A DNA stretch of 14,895 bases, taken from the NCBI GenBank assembly GCA_900757695.1, contig CAAEOU010000090.1, forward strand, positions 1-14,895, read 5' to 3'. The DNA comes from an uncultured Oscillospiraceae bacterium (GTDB lineage Bacteria > Bacillota_A > Clostridia > Oscillospirales > Oscillospiraceae). Position numbers and translations under genes: made by a program. Of the stretch, positions 6,471-13,991 are shown piece after piece; position 1 is the stretch's first letter, and every line of letters begins with the position of its first letter. The notes beneath the pieces were generated by a model. It was not told the origin of the DNA. It saw only the letters and a program-made list of their open reading frames with translations, and did not search any database.

Positions 6471-8141
6471 ATGAAAGCCAGAAACATGATCCCACGCCTG
6501 ATCCTGTCCGCGCTGTTTTTTCTGCTGCTGACCGCCTGCGGAAGTGGGGAAACAGCGATTTCCGTTTCCCTGGTGAACAGAACCGGCCAGGAGATTTCCG
6601 AGATCCACATCACCCCGGCAACCACCACCGAATGGGGCGATTCCCTGATCGAAGCTCCCCTGTCTGATCAGACAATCAAGTCTGTAGCGCTGGGAAGCTT
6701 TACCCAGGAGGATCTTTCCGCAGGCTTCAACATTCTCGTTTATAACGCCGACAGTGAGGTACTCTACACCGGAGATCTGGACGAACAGTGCTTTTCCCTG
6801 TCGGATGGCGATTTTCTGGTGTTTCTGCCGCCTGAGTCAGATACACTGCTGGATATCACGCCGGAATATGACAGTGCCAGCTATGATTTGTACGCTGGAT
6901 CAAACGCCACAGGAGCATCCTCGTTGCTTGCACAGTCCGGTTCCGAGACACCGGAAATCGATCCCACGGAGTTCACAGGCAATTGGAAATACGATGCGCT
7001 GCCCTCCTATCTTTTGCTGGATGATGCCCGGCAGTGGTGTACCTTGAATCTCTACACCGGGCAGGACGGCTTTGGCACCGTAACGCCGGAAGCAGACGGT
7101 CTTTGCCTCACAAAAGAAGACGGCACGGTTCTGACCACCCTGCAAAAAGACGATTCCGGCTGTCTGATCGATGCAGACGGCAACACGCTCTCCCCCATTA
7201 CAGACGTCATTCTCCTGCCAAGCGGATTCGACGAACTGACGCAGACCGTAAGCTTCTCCGGTGACTTTTCCGGTGCCGCAATCGGATATCCGGCAGTCAT
7301 GTACCCAGAAGACGCCCCCCTGCTGTCCGGCGGGCTGTGCTTTTCCCCGGTCATGGGGCCCGGTACTGACGACCAGTACGCCAGTATTCTGATTGGCTTC
7401 CATCCCATCAGCGGATATGATGACCAGATGACACAGGGCTATGGAGCCGCAAAGCCAGCCATGACCCAGATGTTCTCCGCTGTCCTGACGGAACTGTATG
7501 GCGACAGCGCACTGGAAATCGCAGCCGCAGATTGTTATGAGTTTGAGCAGTATTACAGCATCACCGGCACCATGCAGCTCACCGGCTCCGTGGTCTCCGG
7601 AGAGTTGACTGACGCACTCAGTGCAGCAGTCGAGCTGCGCTACTATGGCCCAACTGGATATGTTATGGTTGCAATCGCCATTGCCCCGGAGTCCCGGATC
7701 GATATCTATCGTGACACCTGCTGGAACATGCTTGCCAGCTGTACCTACAGCACCGACTGGATCACCGCCCCCAAGCCGGTCCCGCCCCTGCCAGCCCCAG
7801 CCCCCGACGGCAGTGATGCGCCGGAGGAACCCTACTACTGGTATGATGATGACGGGGATATCTGGTATTGGAACGGAAGCGAAAATGAATTTATCGGCTT
7901 TGGAAGCGACTACTACATCGATGACGATGGGCAATACTATGAGTCCAATGATGCAGGCTGGGAAGATGACGGTGACTGGGATTACTACGATGCCACTGAT
8001 CCATGGTCCGATCCCGGTGACACATGGGACGATGACTACTATGATGATTATGACTACTACGACGACTACGATGACTATGACGACTATGCCTATGACGATG
8101 AGGGCTGGGGCGATTACGCCGATGATGACTGGGATTACTAA
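6471..8141 (+). CDS. Unrecognised lipoprotein with an Asp/Tyr/Trp-rich C-terminal tail
   Basis: I do not recognise this 556-residue protein. It begins with a lipoprotein signal peptide: basic residues, a hydrophobic run and the lipobox LLTAC, with the lipidated Cys at residue 23. It is therefore expected on the outer face of the membrane. Residues about 30-115 (SVSLVNRTGQEISEIHI onward) look like a small beta-sandwich. A beta-rich middle with repeated Gly-Asp turns reaches about residue 430. A Pro/Ala linker (PKPVPPLPAPAP) then leads to a 102-residue tail (455-556). That tail has by my count 36 Asp, 21 Tyr, 9 Trp and 5 Glu, and no Lys, Arg or His. The ATG has GGAGG (6459-6463) seven bases upstream. 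It follows the LAL regulator in the same direction, which may control it. A role in metal, sugar or wall binding is conceivable but not shown. Confidence 0.8.
   Translation: MKARNMIPRLILSALFFLLLTACGSGETAISVSLVNRTGQEISEIHITPATTTEWGDSLIEAPLSDQTIKSVALGSFTQEDLSAGFNILVYNADSEVLYTGDLDEQCFSLSDGDFLVFLPPESDTLLDITPEYDSASYDLYAGSNATGASSLLAQSGSETPEIDPTEFTGNWKYDALPSYLLLDDARQWCTLNLYTGQDGFGTVTPEADGLCLTKEDGTVLTTLQKDDSGCLIDADGNTLSPITDVILLPSGFDELTQTVSFSGDFSGAAIGYPAVMYPEDAPLLSGGLCFSPVMGPGTDDQYASILIGFHPISGYDDQMTQGYGAAKPAMTQMFSAVLTELYGDSALEIAAADCYEFEQYYSITGTMQLTGSVVSGELTDALSAAVELRYYGPTGYVMVAIAIAPESRIDIYRDTCWNMLASCTYSTDWITAPKPVPPLPAPAPDGSDAPEEPYYWYDDDGDIWYWNGSENEFIGFGSDYYIDDDGQYYESNDAGWEDDGDWDYYDATDPWSDPGDTWDDDYYDDYDYYDDYDDYDDYAYDDEGWGDYADDDWDY
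7833..8138 (+). repeat. Low-complexity Asp/Tyr/Trp codon tract (lipoprotein tail)
   Basis: Codons 455-556 of the lipoprotein are dominated by GAT/GAC and TAT/TAC, with TGG scattered through. The first part carries two related units about 25 residues apart, each an aromatic cluster followed by DDDG and more aromatics (around residues 455-466 and 481-490). The last third degenerates into DDY-type triplets. Mixed synonymous codons suggest the protein pattern is maintained, not merely recent triplet slippage. Confidence 0.75.
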
Positions 8142-8183
8142 GCCTCCAGCTTCTCGTTCAAAGCGCATATAATACATAGAAGC

Positions 8184-8233
8184 GGCCTCAGCGCACCTGC
8201 AATATCATACAGAGCGCTGAGGCCATCATTTTT
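8184..8233 (+). terminator. Terminator between convergent genes
   Basis: GGCCTCAGCGC (8184-8194) and GCGCTGAGGCC (8214-8224) pair perfectly over 11 bp around a 19-base loop. A T5 run (8229-8233) follows on the + strand, ending the lipoprotein transcript. The minus-strand ene-reductase gene stops at 8239, so the same stem could also act for it, although the minus-side T-run is weak. Confidence 0.75.
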
Positions 8234-8238
8234 CTTGA

Positions 8239-10179
8239 TCAAAGCTCCATTGCGGTCGTATAGGCACTGCGGACGGCCTGTTGTACACTGGCAGCCTTCC
8301 GGCAATCTCCGATGGTACGGAAATACTGGCCCGCTGTACTGTAGCGCAGGGCCTCAGAGGTTTTTGCACACATTCCCGCAGACAGGAGAACATCATCGCA
8401 GGGCAGAACATGCAAAACGCCCTCCTGATCCTGGTACTCTACCCCTTCAGGCCCAATGGCAGTACAGGTGCCGTTGAGTACAAAGGCGAAGTTCTCCTCT
8501 GCCTCCCATGCCTCCCGGATCATGCTGTAGTAATGTCCCCGGATGGCTTCCCGGGCCAGCGCATCGGTCATCTCCAAAACTGTGACCTTATGGCCTCTCC
8601 GGGCGAGATAGATTCCGGTTTCCACCCCGATTTCGCCGCCTCCAATCAGCACAATATTCTCTCCAAGGCCCTGATCATGGCCCAGAATTTCCAGCGCATA
8701 GTGCACGTTTTCGTTGTCGATCCCCGGAATGGGCAGCTTCACCGGCTGGGAGCCCACCGCCGCCAGCACTGCTTCAAAGCCCTGCTGTTCCAGCTGTTCT
8801 GGGGTGATCTCCGTATTCAAATGCACCTTGATATTGGGATTCTCCATGGTTTTCCGAATCAGATAGTCCTTGTAATCCCGCAGAGGCCATTTGAAGGACA
8901 CATAGTCCGTATGCTTTAGCAGTCCGCCCAGTTTATCAGTCTTTTCAAACAGTTCAACCGTATGCCCCTGATTGGCTGCGGTAATCGCCGCCATCATTCC
9001 TGCCGGGCCACCGCCAATCACCGCAGTCTTTCTCTTATGCCCCGAAGGCGTGACCCTTTCCATAAACGGACTCATGCCGTACTTGGGGTTTACGGTACAA
9101 ACTGTCAGCCATGGATCACTGGGGCCGCCATTGATGCACTTATTACAGCGCACGCAGGGCACCAGATCCTCAGGCCGATGCTCCTCAATGCACTTTCCAT
9201 ATTCCGGATTGCTGATAAAGGCTCTAGCCATGGATACAAGATCCGCTTTACCAGCCGCCAAAATTGCCTCATTGGCGTCCGGATCAAAGAGGCCCGAGGA
9301 TGCGGCAACCTTGATCTCCGGTCCGCCTTTTTTGATTTCCTCGGCCATGTAGGTCCACGGACGTTTCTTTTCCTCGTAGCCGGTGGGATGCTGCGGATCC
9401 AGTCGGGACGCCCGGACGGTCATGATATCCACCAGCCCCTTCATCTCCTTAGAGAAGGTGATGGAATCCTGAATGGTCCAGCCATCTTCTACAGGATCAT
9501 GGCCGGAGATGGTCACTTCGATCAGGAAATCCTTTCCGCAAGCCTTTTTGATCCCACCGCACAGGAGCTTCGCAAAACGCATCCGGTTCTCAAGGCTCCC
9601 GCCGAACTCATCCGTTCGGACATTGGTCATGGGAGACAGGAACCGAGCCGCCATGGTAAACCGATAGCACATATGGATATTCACGCCGTCAAAGCCGCAT
9701 TCCCGCATGGCCTTCACCTGAGAGATATAGCGGTCTATGGTTTCATAGATCATATCTTTGGGCATTTCCACAAAGGGCTCTGCCAGCATAAACCGGATCT
9801 CCTGATTCTTCGCCGGATCAAAGGCTGACACATCATAGCCCTTCTCCGGGAAGGAGATCAGAAATCCATGGGCCAGCGAACCATGGAGATGGATGGCCTC
9901 CGCCATTTCACTCATCATGTTCTGGGTCAGCCCCTGCCGAACATCCCAGCCCCACATGTGACCATTTGGATCTGGGGGCGTCAGATAATGGCCGCTGCAG
10001 GTCACAATCGCTGCGCCATTTTTCGCACGGTCCGCATAGCACTGGATCAATGTCTCTGTGGGATAATCCTGAGGCCCCTGGATCATTCCCGGTGCACTGG
10101 GCGGACAGATCATTCTGTTCTTCAGGATTCTCCCGCCCACCTCAATGGGCGAAAGAAGGGTCGGATAATACTGGTGCAT
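8239..10179 (-). CDS. Fe-S flavin ene-reductase (2,4-dienoyl-CoA reductase / Old Yellow Enzyme family)
   Basis: This 646-residue enzyme has three modules. An FMN TIM barrel of the Old Yellow Enzyme type spans residues 1 to about 340, with RFLSP then NVRTDEFGGS (179-194). A [4Fe-4S] motif follows with Cys342, 345, 348 and 361, spaced C-x2-C-x2-C-x12-C as in trimethylamine dehydrogenase. The FAD/NAD(P)H half has GGGPAG (389-394) and GGGEIG (513-518). The family passes hydride from NAD(P)H via FAD, Fe-S and FMN to an activated C=C bond; BaiCD, 2-enoate reductase and daidzein reductase are known members. The usual catalytic HxAHGY segment is replaced by HMCYRF (169-174). I chose the ATG at 10179, preceded by GGAGGT with 6-base spacing, over an in-frame GTG at 10200. 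It is the last gene of the importer operon, 33 bases after the permease gene. The substrate is unknown. Confidence 0.88.
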   Translation of the reverse strand: MHQYYPTLLSPIEVGGRILKNRMICPPSAPGMIQGPQDYPTETLIQCYADRAKNGAAIVTCSGHYLTPPDPNGHMWGWDVRQGLTQNMMSEMAEAIHLHGSLAHGFLISFPEKGYDVSAFDPAKNQEIRFMLAEPFVEMPKDMIYETIDRYISQVKAMRECGFDGVNIHMCYRFTMAARFLSPMTNVRTDEFGGSLENRMRFAKLLCGGIKKACGKDFLIEVTISGHDPVEDGWTIQDSITFSKEMKGLVDIMTVRASRLDPQHPTGYEEKKRPWTYMAEEIKKGGPEIKVAASSGLFDPDANEAILAAGKADLVSMARAFISNPEYGKCIEEHRPEDLVPCVRCNKCINGGPSDPWLTVCTVNPKYGMSPFMERVTPSGHKRKTAVIGGGPAGMMAAITAANQGHTVELFEKTDKLGGLLKHTDYVSFKWPLRDYKDYLIRKTMENPNIKVHLNTEITPEQLEQQGFEAVLAAVGSQPVKLPIPGIDNENVHYALEILGHDQGLGENIVLIGGGEIGVETGIYLARRGHKVTVLEMTDALAREAIRGHYYSMIREAWEAEENFAFVLNGTCTAIGPEGVEYQDQEGVLHVLPCDDVLLSAGMCAKTSEALRYSTAGQYFRTIGDCRKAASVQQAVRSAYTTAMEL

Positions 10180-10212
10180 TTTATTACCTCCATCTATCAC
10201 TACATGTACGCA

Positions 10213-11199
10213 TCATTGCGCATTCTTCTTCAAACGGCCACTCTTCTGCAGCCGCGAGATACTATCCAGCGAAACTGCCAAAATGAGGATAATACCCTTG
10301 ATAATATTCTGAATGGTACTGTCTACACCCATCAGCTGTAGGCCGTTATTTAGGATACCAATAATCAGCACACCGGTAATCACGCCGCTGGTGTTACCTA
10401 CACCGCCGGTAATGGAAACACCGCCCAATACTGCTGCTGTAATCACATCACTGGCCATGCTCCCACCCACCGAAGCGCTGGCGCTGGCAGTACGGCTCAT
10501 AAGCACAATGCCTGCAAAGCCAGACATGAACCCGCAGACTACACTGGCAAGGATTCTGGTTTTCACCACATGAATGCCCGCCAGCTTTGCAGCTCTCTGA
10601 TTGCCGCCTACTGTAAACAGGTACCGCCCCATATACGTCTTGCTGAGTATAAAGCTGACGATCAGCGCGCAAACCACCAGCAGCACAACCGGAATCGGTA
10701 CCACACCAAAGAGCTTACCCTGACCAATTACCTTTACCGCATCATCAAATCCATAGATACTCTGATTGCCGGTAATTACGGAGTTAAAGCCATCTAGCAC
10801 CTGCTGCATGGCAATGGAAACCACCAAAATCGGAATGTTCAGCAGCACCCCCACCACACCGGTCACCGTGCTGGCCACCATACAGCTGATGATACCAACA
10901 CAGAACGCAATTGGAATGGGGCATCCAGCCTTCAGCAGCAGCGCTGCCACAATACCGCTGAGAGAAACCATGGAACCGACAGAAAAGTCAAGTCCACCAG
11001 TCAGCATAACAAAGCTCATGCCCAAGGCCACAATGCCCATTGTTGCCACCTGACGTGCAATATTCATCAGGTTATCCACAGTCAGAAATACATCCGGGCG
11101 CTGTGCAGTAAAGAACACCACAAACACCACCAGCAGGAACTGTGCAATATGCTTGCGCATAACTCCCAGCCAATCTACATTTTTATTTAACGTTTTCAT
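10213..11199 (-). CDS. Ribose-type ABC importer permease (RbsC-like)
   Basis: This 328-residue membrane protein is built almost wholly of hydrophobic helices. Family blocks are visible: GMSFVMLTGGLDFSVGS near residues 60-76, and GGVSITGGVGNTSG followed by an ILNNGL block near the C-terminus. Both are typical of the BPD_transp_2 permeases of the RbsC/XylH/LsrC group. It forms the membrane channel, probably as a homodimer, for the neighbouring ATPase and binding lipoprotein. I place the start at the ATG at 11199, five bases after the ATPase stop, because AGAGGTG lies at suitable spacing. A GTG at 11208 overlapping that stop is possible but has no good ribosome binding site. The cargo is not readable from the permease; sugars are the commonest in the family, but purine nucleosides and autoinducer-2 also occur. 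Confidence 0.9.
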   Translation of the reverse strand: MKTLNKNVDWLGVMRKHIAQFLLVVFVVFFTAQRPDVFLTVDNLMNIARQVATMGIVALGMSFVMLTGGLDFSVGSMVSLSGIVAALLLKAGCPIPIAFCVGIISCMVASTVTGVVGVLLNIPILVVSIAMQQVLDGFNSVITGNQSIYGFDDAVKVIGQGKLFGVVPIPVVLLVVCALIVSFILSKTYMGRYLFTVGGNQRAAKLAGIHVVKTRILASVVCGFMSGFAGIVLMSRTASASASVGGSMASDVITAAVLGGVSITGGVGNTSGVITGVLIIGILNNGLQLMGVDSTIQNIIKGIILILAVSLDSISRLQKSGRLKKNAQ

Positions 11200-11204
11200 G
11201 CTAT

Positions 11205-12689
11205 TCACCTCTGTCCGGAAGCCATATCCAGAATTTTATGGGCATCAAAGTCCGGCTTCTCAACCTCGCCGGCCTTCTGCCCCTCCGTCAGCACCACCAG
11301 TCTGTCTGCCATTCCCAGCAGCTCTTCCATATCGGAGGATACCATGAGAATACTCTTCCCCTCCCCTGTAAGCTGCCGCATAAGCTTGTAGATTTCCTGT
11401 TTTGCTGCCACGTCGATGCCTCTGGTCGGCTCGTCAAAAATCAGAATATCGCTGTTGGTAGCCAGCCATCGTGCGACCACCACTTTCTGCTGATTGCCGC
11501 CGCTGAGTTTTTCCGCCAGCTGCTCAAAGCTTGGGGTCTTGATTTGCAGGGCATCGGAAAAACGTTTTACCGTTTCCTGTTCAGCTTTTCGCTTAATCAC
11601 CGTCAGACGCGACAGCCTTGGGAGACTGGACAAGGAGATGTTGACCTTTACTGATTTATCCAGCAGCAGCCCCGCCGCCTTGCGATCCTCGGGTACCAGT
11701 CCCATTCCGGCACGAATCGCCTGATGGCAGGTTTTCAGCTTCACAGGATTTCCTCCAATTTTCAGTGTACCGCGTTCCATTGGCACATCCCCGAAAATCA
11801 CATGCATCAGTTCTGTTCTGCCGCAGCCCACCAAGCCCGCGAAGCCAAGTATCTCCCCCTTATGAAGCTGGAAGGAGATATCCTCCACGCCGTTCCCGGT
11901 AATATGCTCTGCTTCCAGCACCACCTCATCCTCTACTGGTGTCGTCCGCGGTGGGCAGTCGCTGCTGACTTCCTTGCCGATCATCATGGAAATCAGCTGG
12001 TTGCGATCCATATCCGCTGTATGCGCCGTTCCCACATAGCAGCCGTCCCGCAGAACGGAAACCCGGTCAGATAGCTGGAATATTTCCTCCATACGATGGG
12101 ATATGTAAATAATCGTAATATTCCGTTCTTTCAAAGTCTTTACAATGTGGAACAGCACCTCTACCTCAGCCACCGTCAGCGGCGCAGTTGGCTCATCCAA
12201 AACCAACACCTTCAAGGGGCGGGAAATGATACGGATGATTTCTATGATCTGCTGCATGGCCGGAGACAACCGCTCCACCTCAACATCCGGATCTACATCC
12301 ACATGGAACTCCTGTAAATATTGCAGGGTTTTCTCCCGCATCTCCTTTTTATTAACGGTAAGACATCCTCCGGGCCAATGCCCCAGAAAAACATTCTCCA
12401 TCACAGACAGCGTGGGTACCAAATTATTCTCCTGATATACCACGCCAATCCCCAGCTTTAACGCAAGATCCGGCTTCAGCGCCGGATATGCATTGCCCTC
12501 AAATCGGATCTCACCGGAGGTGGGCTGCTCTGCGCCGGAAAGAATTTTAATAAGGGTAGATTTTCCCGCACCATTTGCCCCCATCAGTGCGTGCACTTCA
12601 CCCTTTGCAAAGGACAGCGAAACATGATCCAGCGCCTTTACACCAGGGTATTCTTTTGAAATATCTGAAAATTCCAGATAGGATTCCAT
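11205..12689 (-). CDS. Ribose-type ABC importer ATPase with two nucleotide-binding domains (RbsA-like)
   Basis: This 494-residue protein has the tandem ATPase layout of RbsA/MglA/XylG. Domain 1 has Walker A GANGAGKST (37-45), the signature-like LSPAMQQ (141-147) and Walker B VLVLDE (161-166). Domain 2 has the usual degenerate Walker A GLVGCGRTE (285-293), signature LSGGNQQ (395-401) and Walker B ILIFDE (415-420). Degeneration of the second Walker A is normal for this family, so this looks like a complete, functional subunit. It powers uptake through the adjacent permease. The ATG at 12689 has GAGGTG (minus strand, 12703-12698) eight bases upstream. It follows an intercistronic hairpin after the binding-protein gene, which should reduce its expression relative to that gene. 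Confidence 0.93.
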   Translation of the reverse strand: MESYLEFSDISKEYPGVKALDHVSLSFAKGEVHALMGANGAGKSTLIKILSGAEQPTSGEIRFEGNAYPALKPDLALKLGIGVVYQENNLVPTLSVMENVFLGHWPGGCLTVNKKEMREKTLQYLQEFHVDVDPDVEVERLSPAMQQIIEIIRIISRPLKVLVLDEPTAPLTVAEVEVLFHIVKTLKERNITIIYISHRMEEIFQLSDRVSVLRDGCYVGTAHTADMDRNQLISMMIGKEVSSDCPPRTTPVEDEVVLEAEHITGNGVEDISFQLHKGEILGFAGLVGCGRTELMHVIFGDVPMERGTLKIGGNPVKLKTCHQAIRAGMGLVPEDRKAAGLLLDKSVKVNISLSSLPRLSRLTVIKRKAEQETVKRFSDALQIKTPSFEQLAEKLSGGNQQKVVVARWLATNSDILIFDEPTRGIDVAAKQEIYKLMRQLTGEGKSILMVSSDMEELLGMADRLVVLTEGQKAGEVEKPDFDAHKILDMASGQR

Positions 12690-12708
12690 ACTTACTTCAC
12701 CTCTTTAC

Positions 12709-12742
12709 AAAAACTGCCGCAACAGAAAACTGTTGCGGCAGT
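12709..12742 (-). terminator. Intercistronic hairpin between binding-protein and ATPase genes
   Basis: ACTGCCGCAACAG and CTGTTGCGGCAGT (12742-12730 and 12725-12713 on the minus strand) pair perfectly over 13 bp around a TTTT tetraloop. The stem's final T runs into TTTT and then G. It starts eight bases beyond the binding-protein stop and is only about 20 bases from the ATPase start. It is best read as a partial terminator or 3'-end stabiliser giving excess binding protein, an arrangement common in binding-protein-dependent importers. Confidence 0.8.
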
Positions 12743-12750
12743 CACTCTAA

Positions 12751-13782
12751 TTACTCAGCAGTATAAAACTCACCGACGTTATCAGCCGTCACAACCGCAT
12801 AGTTGGTGTTGATTTCCGCAGGAGTCTCACCCTTAATCTTTTCAATGGTAGCCTCGCCGCACTGATGACCGATGTCATAGATGTCCGTAGTGATCGTACC
12901 GCGGAGCACACCGCCTTCAGCAATCAGCTTATAGGTGTCATCATTGCCGCCTGCGCCAATCAGGCATACGTCATCCCGGTTGTAGCCCAGAGAGTTCAGA
13001 GCCTCGTAGGCGATGGTATCATCCAGCTGATTATAGAACAGCTGAACATCGGGATGTGCCTGTACAACGTTTTCAATCAGGCTCATGGTCTCAGATGCAT
13101 CTGTGGACTTCTGAATGCTGACAATCTCCGCATCGGGCAGTTCCTTCTCCAGTGTATCTACCAAACCGGTCAGAATACGACCATTGTGGGAGTCCTCCGC
13201 CTCGTTGGGTGCAAGGATTGCAATCTGCAGCTTGCCATCGGTGTTGGCCTTAGCCCAATCAATACCGGGCTGCGCCAGCGTTGCTCCGGTTTCATGTTCA
13301 TCCTCAGAAACCCGCATATCTGCGGCACAGCTTCCGTCATTGGCGGTAATCACAACACCAGCGTCCATTGCCGCCTGTGTAGCATCGTTAACACCATTGC
13401 CGTCCACCGGGAATACCACAATGCCCTTGACGCCAGAGGTTACAAAGTTCTCGATTGCAGTAATCTGCGCATTCATGTCTACATTGGGATCATCAATGGT
13501 GCAGGTCCAGCCCAGTTCTTCCGCCGCTGCTTTTACGCCAAGTGCAAAATCATTGCAGAATACAGACTGTGCAGTGGGGATTGTAACAGCAATAGCCCCA
13601 GTCTCCTCTTTGGCTGCTTCCGTTGCCTCAGCCGGCGCGGCCACAGACGCGGAAGCAACTGTCGCCGCTGCGTCAGGGGCAGGTGCCTCACTCTTTGCTG
13701 CACTTTCCGATGCGGAATTGCCGCAAGCTGCCATACTGAAAACGAGCCCCAGAGATAAAATTGATGCCAGTACTTTTTTCAT
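12751..13782 (-). CDS. Periplasmic-binding-protein-like lipoprotein of the importer (RbsB-like)
   Basis: This 343-residue protein has a lipoprotein signal peptide ending in the lipobox SMAAC (Cys20), as expected for a membrane-anchored binding protein in a Gram-positive. Residues 21 to about 62 are an Ala/Ser/Glu-rich low-complexity linker. A type 1 periplasmic-binding fold (Peripla_BP_4) follows from about residue 65. The block at about 107-149 (AIENFVTSGVKGIVVFP, then AGVVITANDG) is the typical lobe-1 pattern of RbsB-like proteins that bind sugars or related small polar ligands. Five further cysteines (76, 94, 152, 273, 308) are present in the mature domain. The start ATG is preceded by GAAAGGA. 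It is the first gene of the operon, with a promoter about 50 bases upstream. The ligand cannot be named: the ring-binding aromatic residues are not obvious without alignment. Confidence 0.9.
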   Translation of the reverse strand: MKKVLASILSLGLVFSMAACGNSASESAAKSEAPAPDAAATVASASVAAPAEATEAAKEETGAIAVTIPTAQSVFCNDFALGVKAAAEELGWTCTIDDPNVDMNAQITAIENFVTSGVKGIVVFPVDGNGVNDATQAAMDAGVVITANDGSCAADMRVSEDEHETGATLAQPGIDWAKANTDGKLQIAILAPNEAEDSHNGRILTGLVDTLEKELPDAEIVSIQKSTDASETMSLIENVVQAHPDVQLFYNQLDDTIAYEALNSLGYNRDDVCLIGAGGNDDTYKLIAEGGVLRGTITTDIYDIGHQCGEATIEKIKGETPAEINTNYAVVTADNVGEFYTAE

Positions 13783-13809
13783 GGGATTACATCCTTTCTC
13801 ACTTCTTTT

Positions 13810-13828
13810 CGATGTTTTTTCTACATCG
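13810..13828. promoter_or_regulatory. Inverted repeat in the leader of the importer operon
   Basis: CGATGT (13810-13815) and ACATCG (13823-13828) form a perfect 6-bp inverted repeat around a 7-base T-rich centre. It lies between the probable start point and the ribosome binding site of the binding-protein gene. An operator or a small leader hairpin are both possible; pairing is too short to judge. Confidence 0.3.
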
Positions 13829-13838
13829 TTATGGTTAT

Positions 13839-13868
13839 ATTATAGGAAAATGACATGGATTCAGACAA
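13839..13868 (-). promoter_or_regulatory. Probable promoter of the importer / ene-reductase operon
   Basis: On the minus strand a perfect TATAAT (13844-13839) is preceded by TTGTCT (13868-13863, four of six matches) at an 18-base spacing. The start would lie near 13832, about 50 bases before the binding-protein ATG. The weak -35 fits an activator-dependent promoter, and the divergent regulator is the natural candidate. Confidence 0.55.
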
Positions 13869-13915
13869 TATAGAAATACTAATAAAAGATGGATTATTTA
13901 TAGATATTTCTAAAT
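13868..13915. promoter_or_regulatory. Long interrupted palindrome, candidate regulator binding site
   Basis: TAGAAATA (13871-13878) and TATTTCTA (13905-13912) are perfect 8-base inverted copies. The match extends to 10 of 11 bases (13868-13878 and 13905-13915), with a 26-base gap between the arms. It starts at the -35 of the importer promoter and ends just before that of the divergent regulator. The arm centres are about 34 bases apart, near three helical turns. The region is AT-rich, which raises the chance of coincidental repeats. Confidence 0.4.
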
Positions 13916-13918
13916 ATA

Positions 13919-13947
13919 TTGCTTTTCCTGTTTTGCTGTTTTATAAT
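13919..13947 (+). promoter_or_regulatory. Possible promoter of the divergent regulator gene
   Basis: A perfect -10 TATAAT (13942-13947) follows a weak -35 TTGCTT (13919-13924, three of six matches) at 17 bases. The start would be near 13954, about 38 bases before the regulator ATG. Confidence 0.45.
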
Positions 13948-13991
13948 TATGTAGATCAAATATGTATTATTATGAGAAAGGCCAAAATAAA

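Noticed and set aside
7833..8138. The Asp-rich tail as tandem EF-hand or dockerin calcium loops.
   Set aside because: Local DDDGD strings resemble calcium loops, but the 12-residue loop spacing and closing Glu are not kept, so no EF-hand call is made.
8164..8176. A TATAAT between the lipoprotein stop and its terminator as a promoter for a small RNA.
   Set aside because: No -35 at suitable spacing, and any transcript would end at the terminator after only a few tens of bases.
6900..8177. A long minus-strand open frame of 425 codons, very rich in Val and Ile, antisense to the lipoprotein.
   Set aside because: It is the complement of the Asp/Tyr codon tract (GAT/GAC/TAC read backwards give Ile, Val). 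It has no signal, domain or ribosome binding site and overlaps a well-supported gene.
8962..9828. Plus-strand open frame of 288 codons over the ene-reductase gene.
   Set aside because: Antisense shadow of a gene with intact Fe-S and nucleotide-binding motifs.
10180..10200. In-frame GTG at 10200 as a longer start for the ene-reductase.
   Set aside because: The ribosome binding site GGAGGT lies inside that extension, correctly spaced for the ATG at 10179.
12865..13758. Plus-strand open frame of 297 codons over the binding-protein gene.
   Set aside because: Antisense to a clear lipoprotein gene with signal peptide and binding-protein fold; no ribosome binding site or domain.
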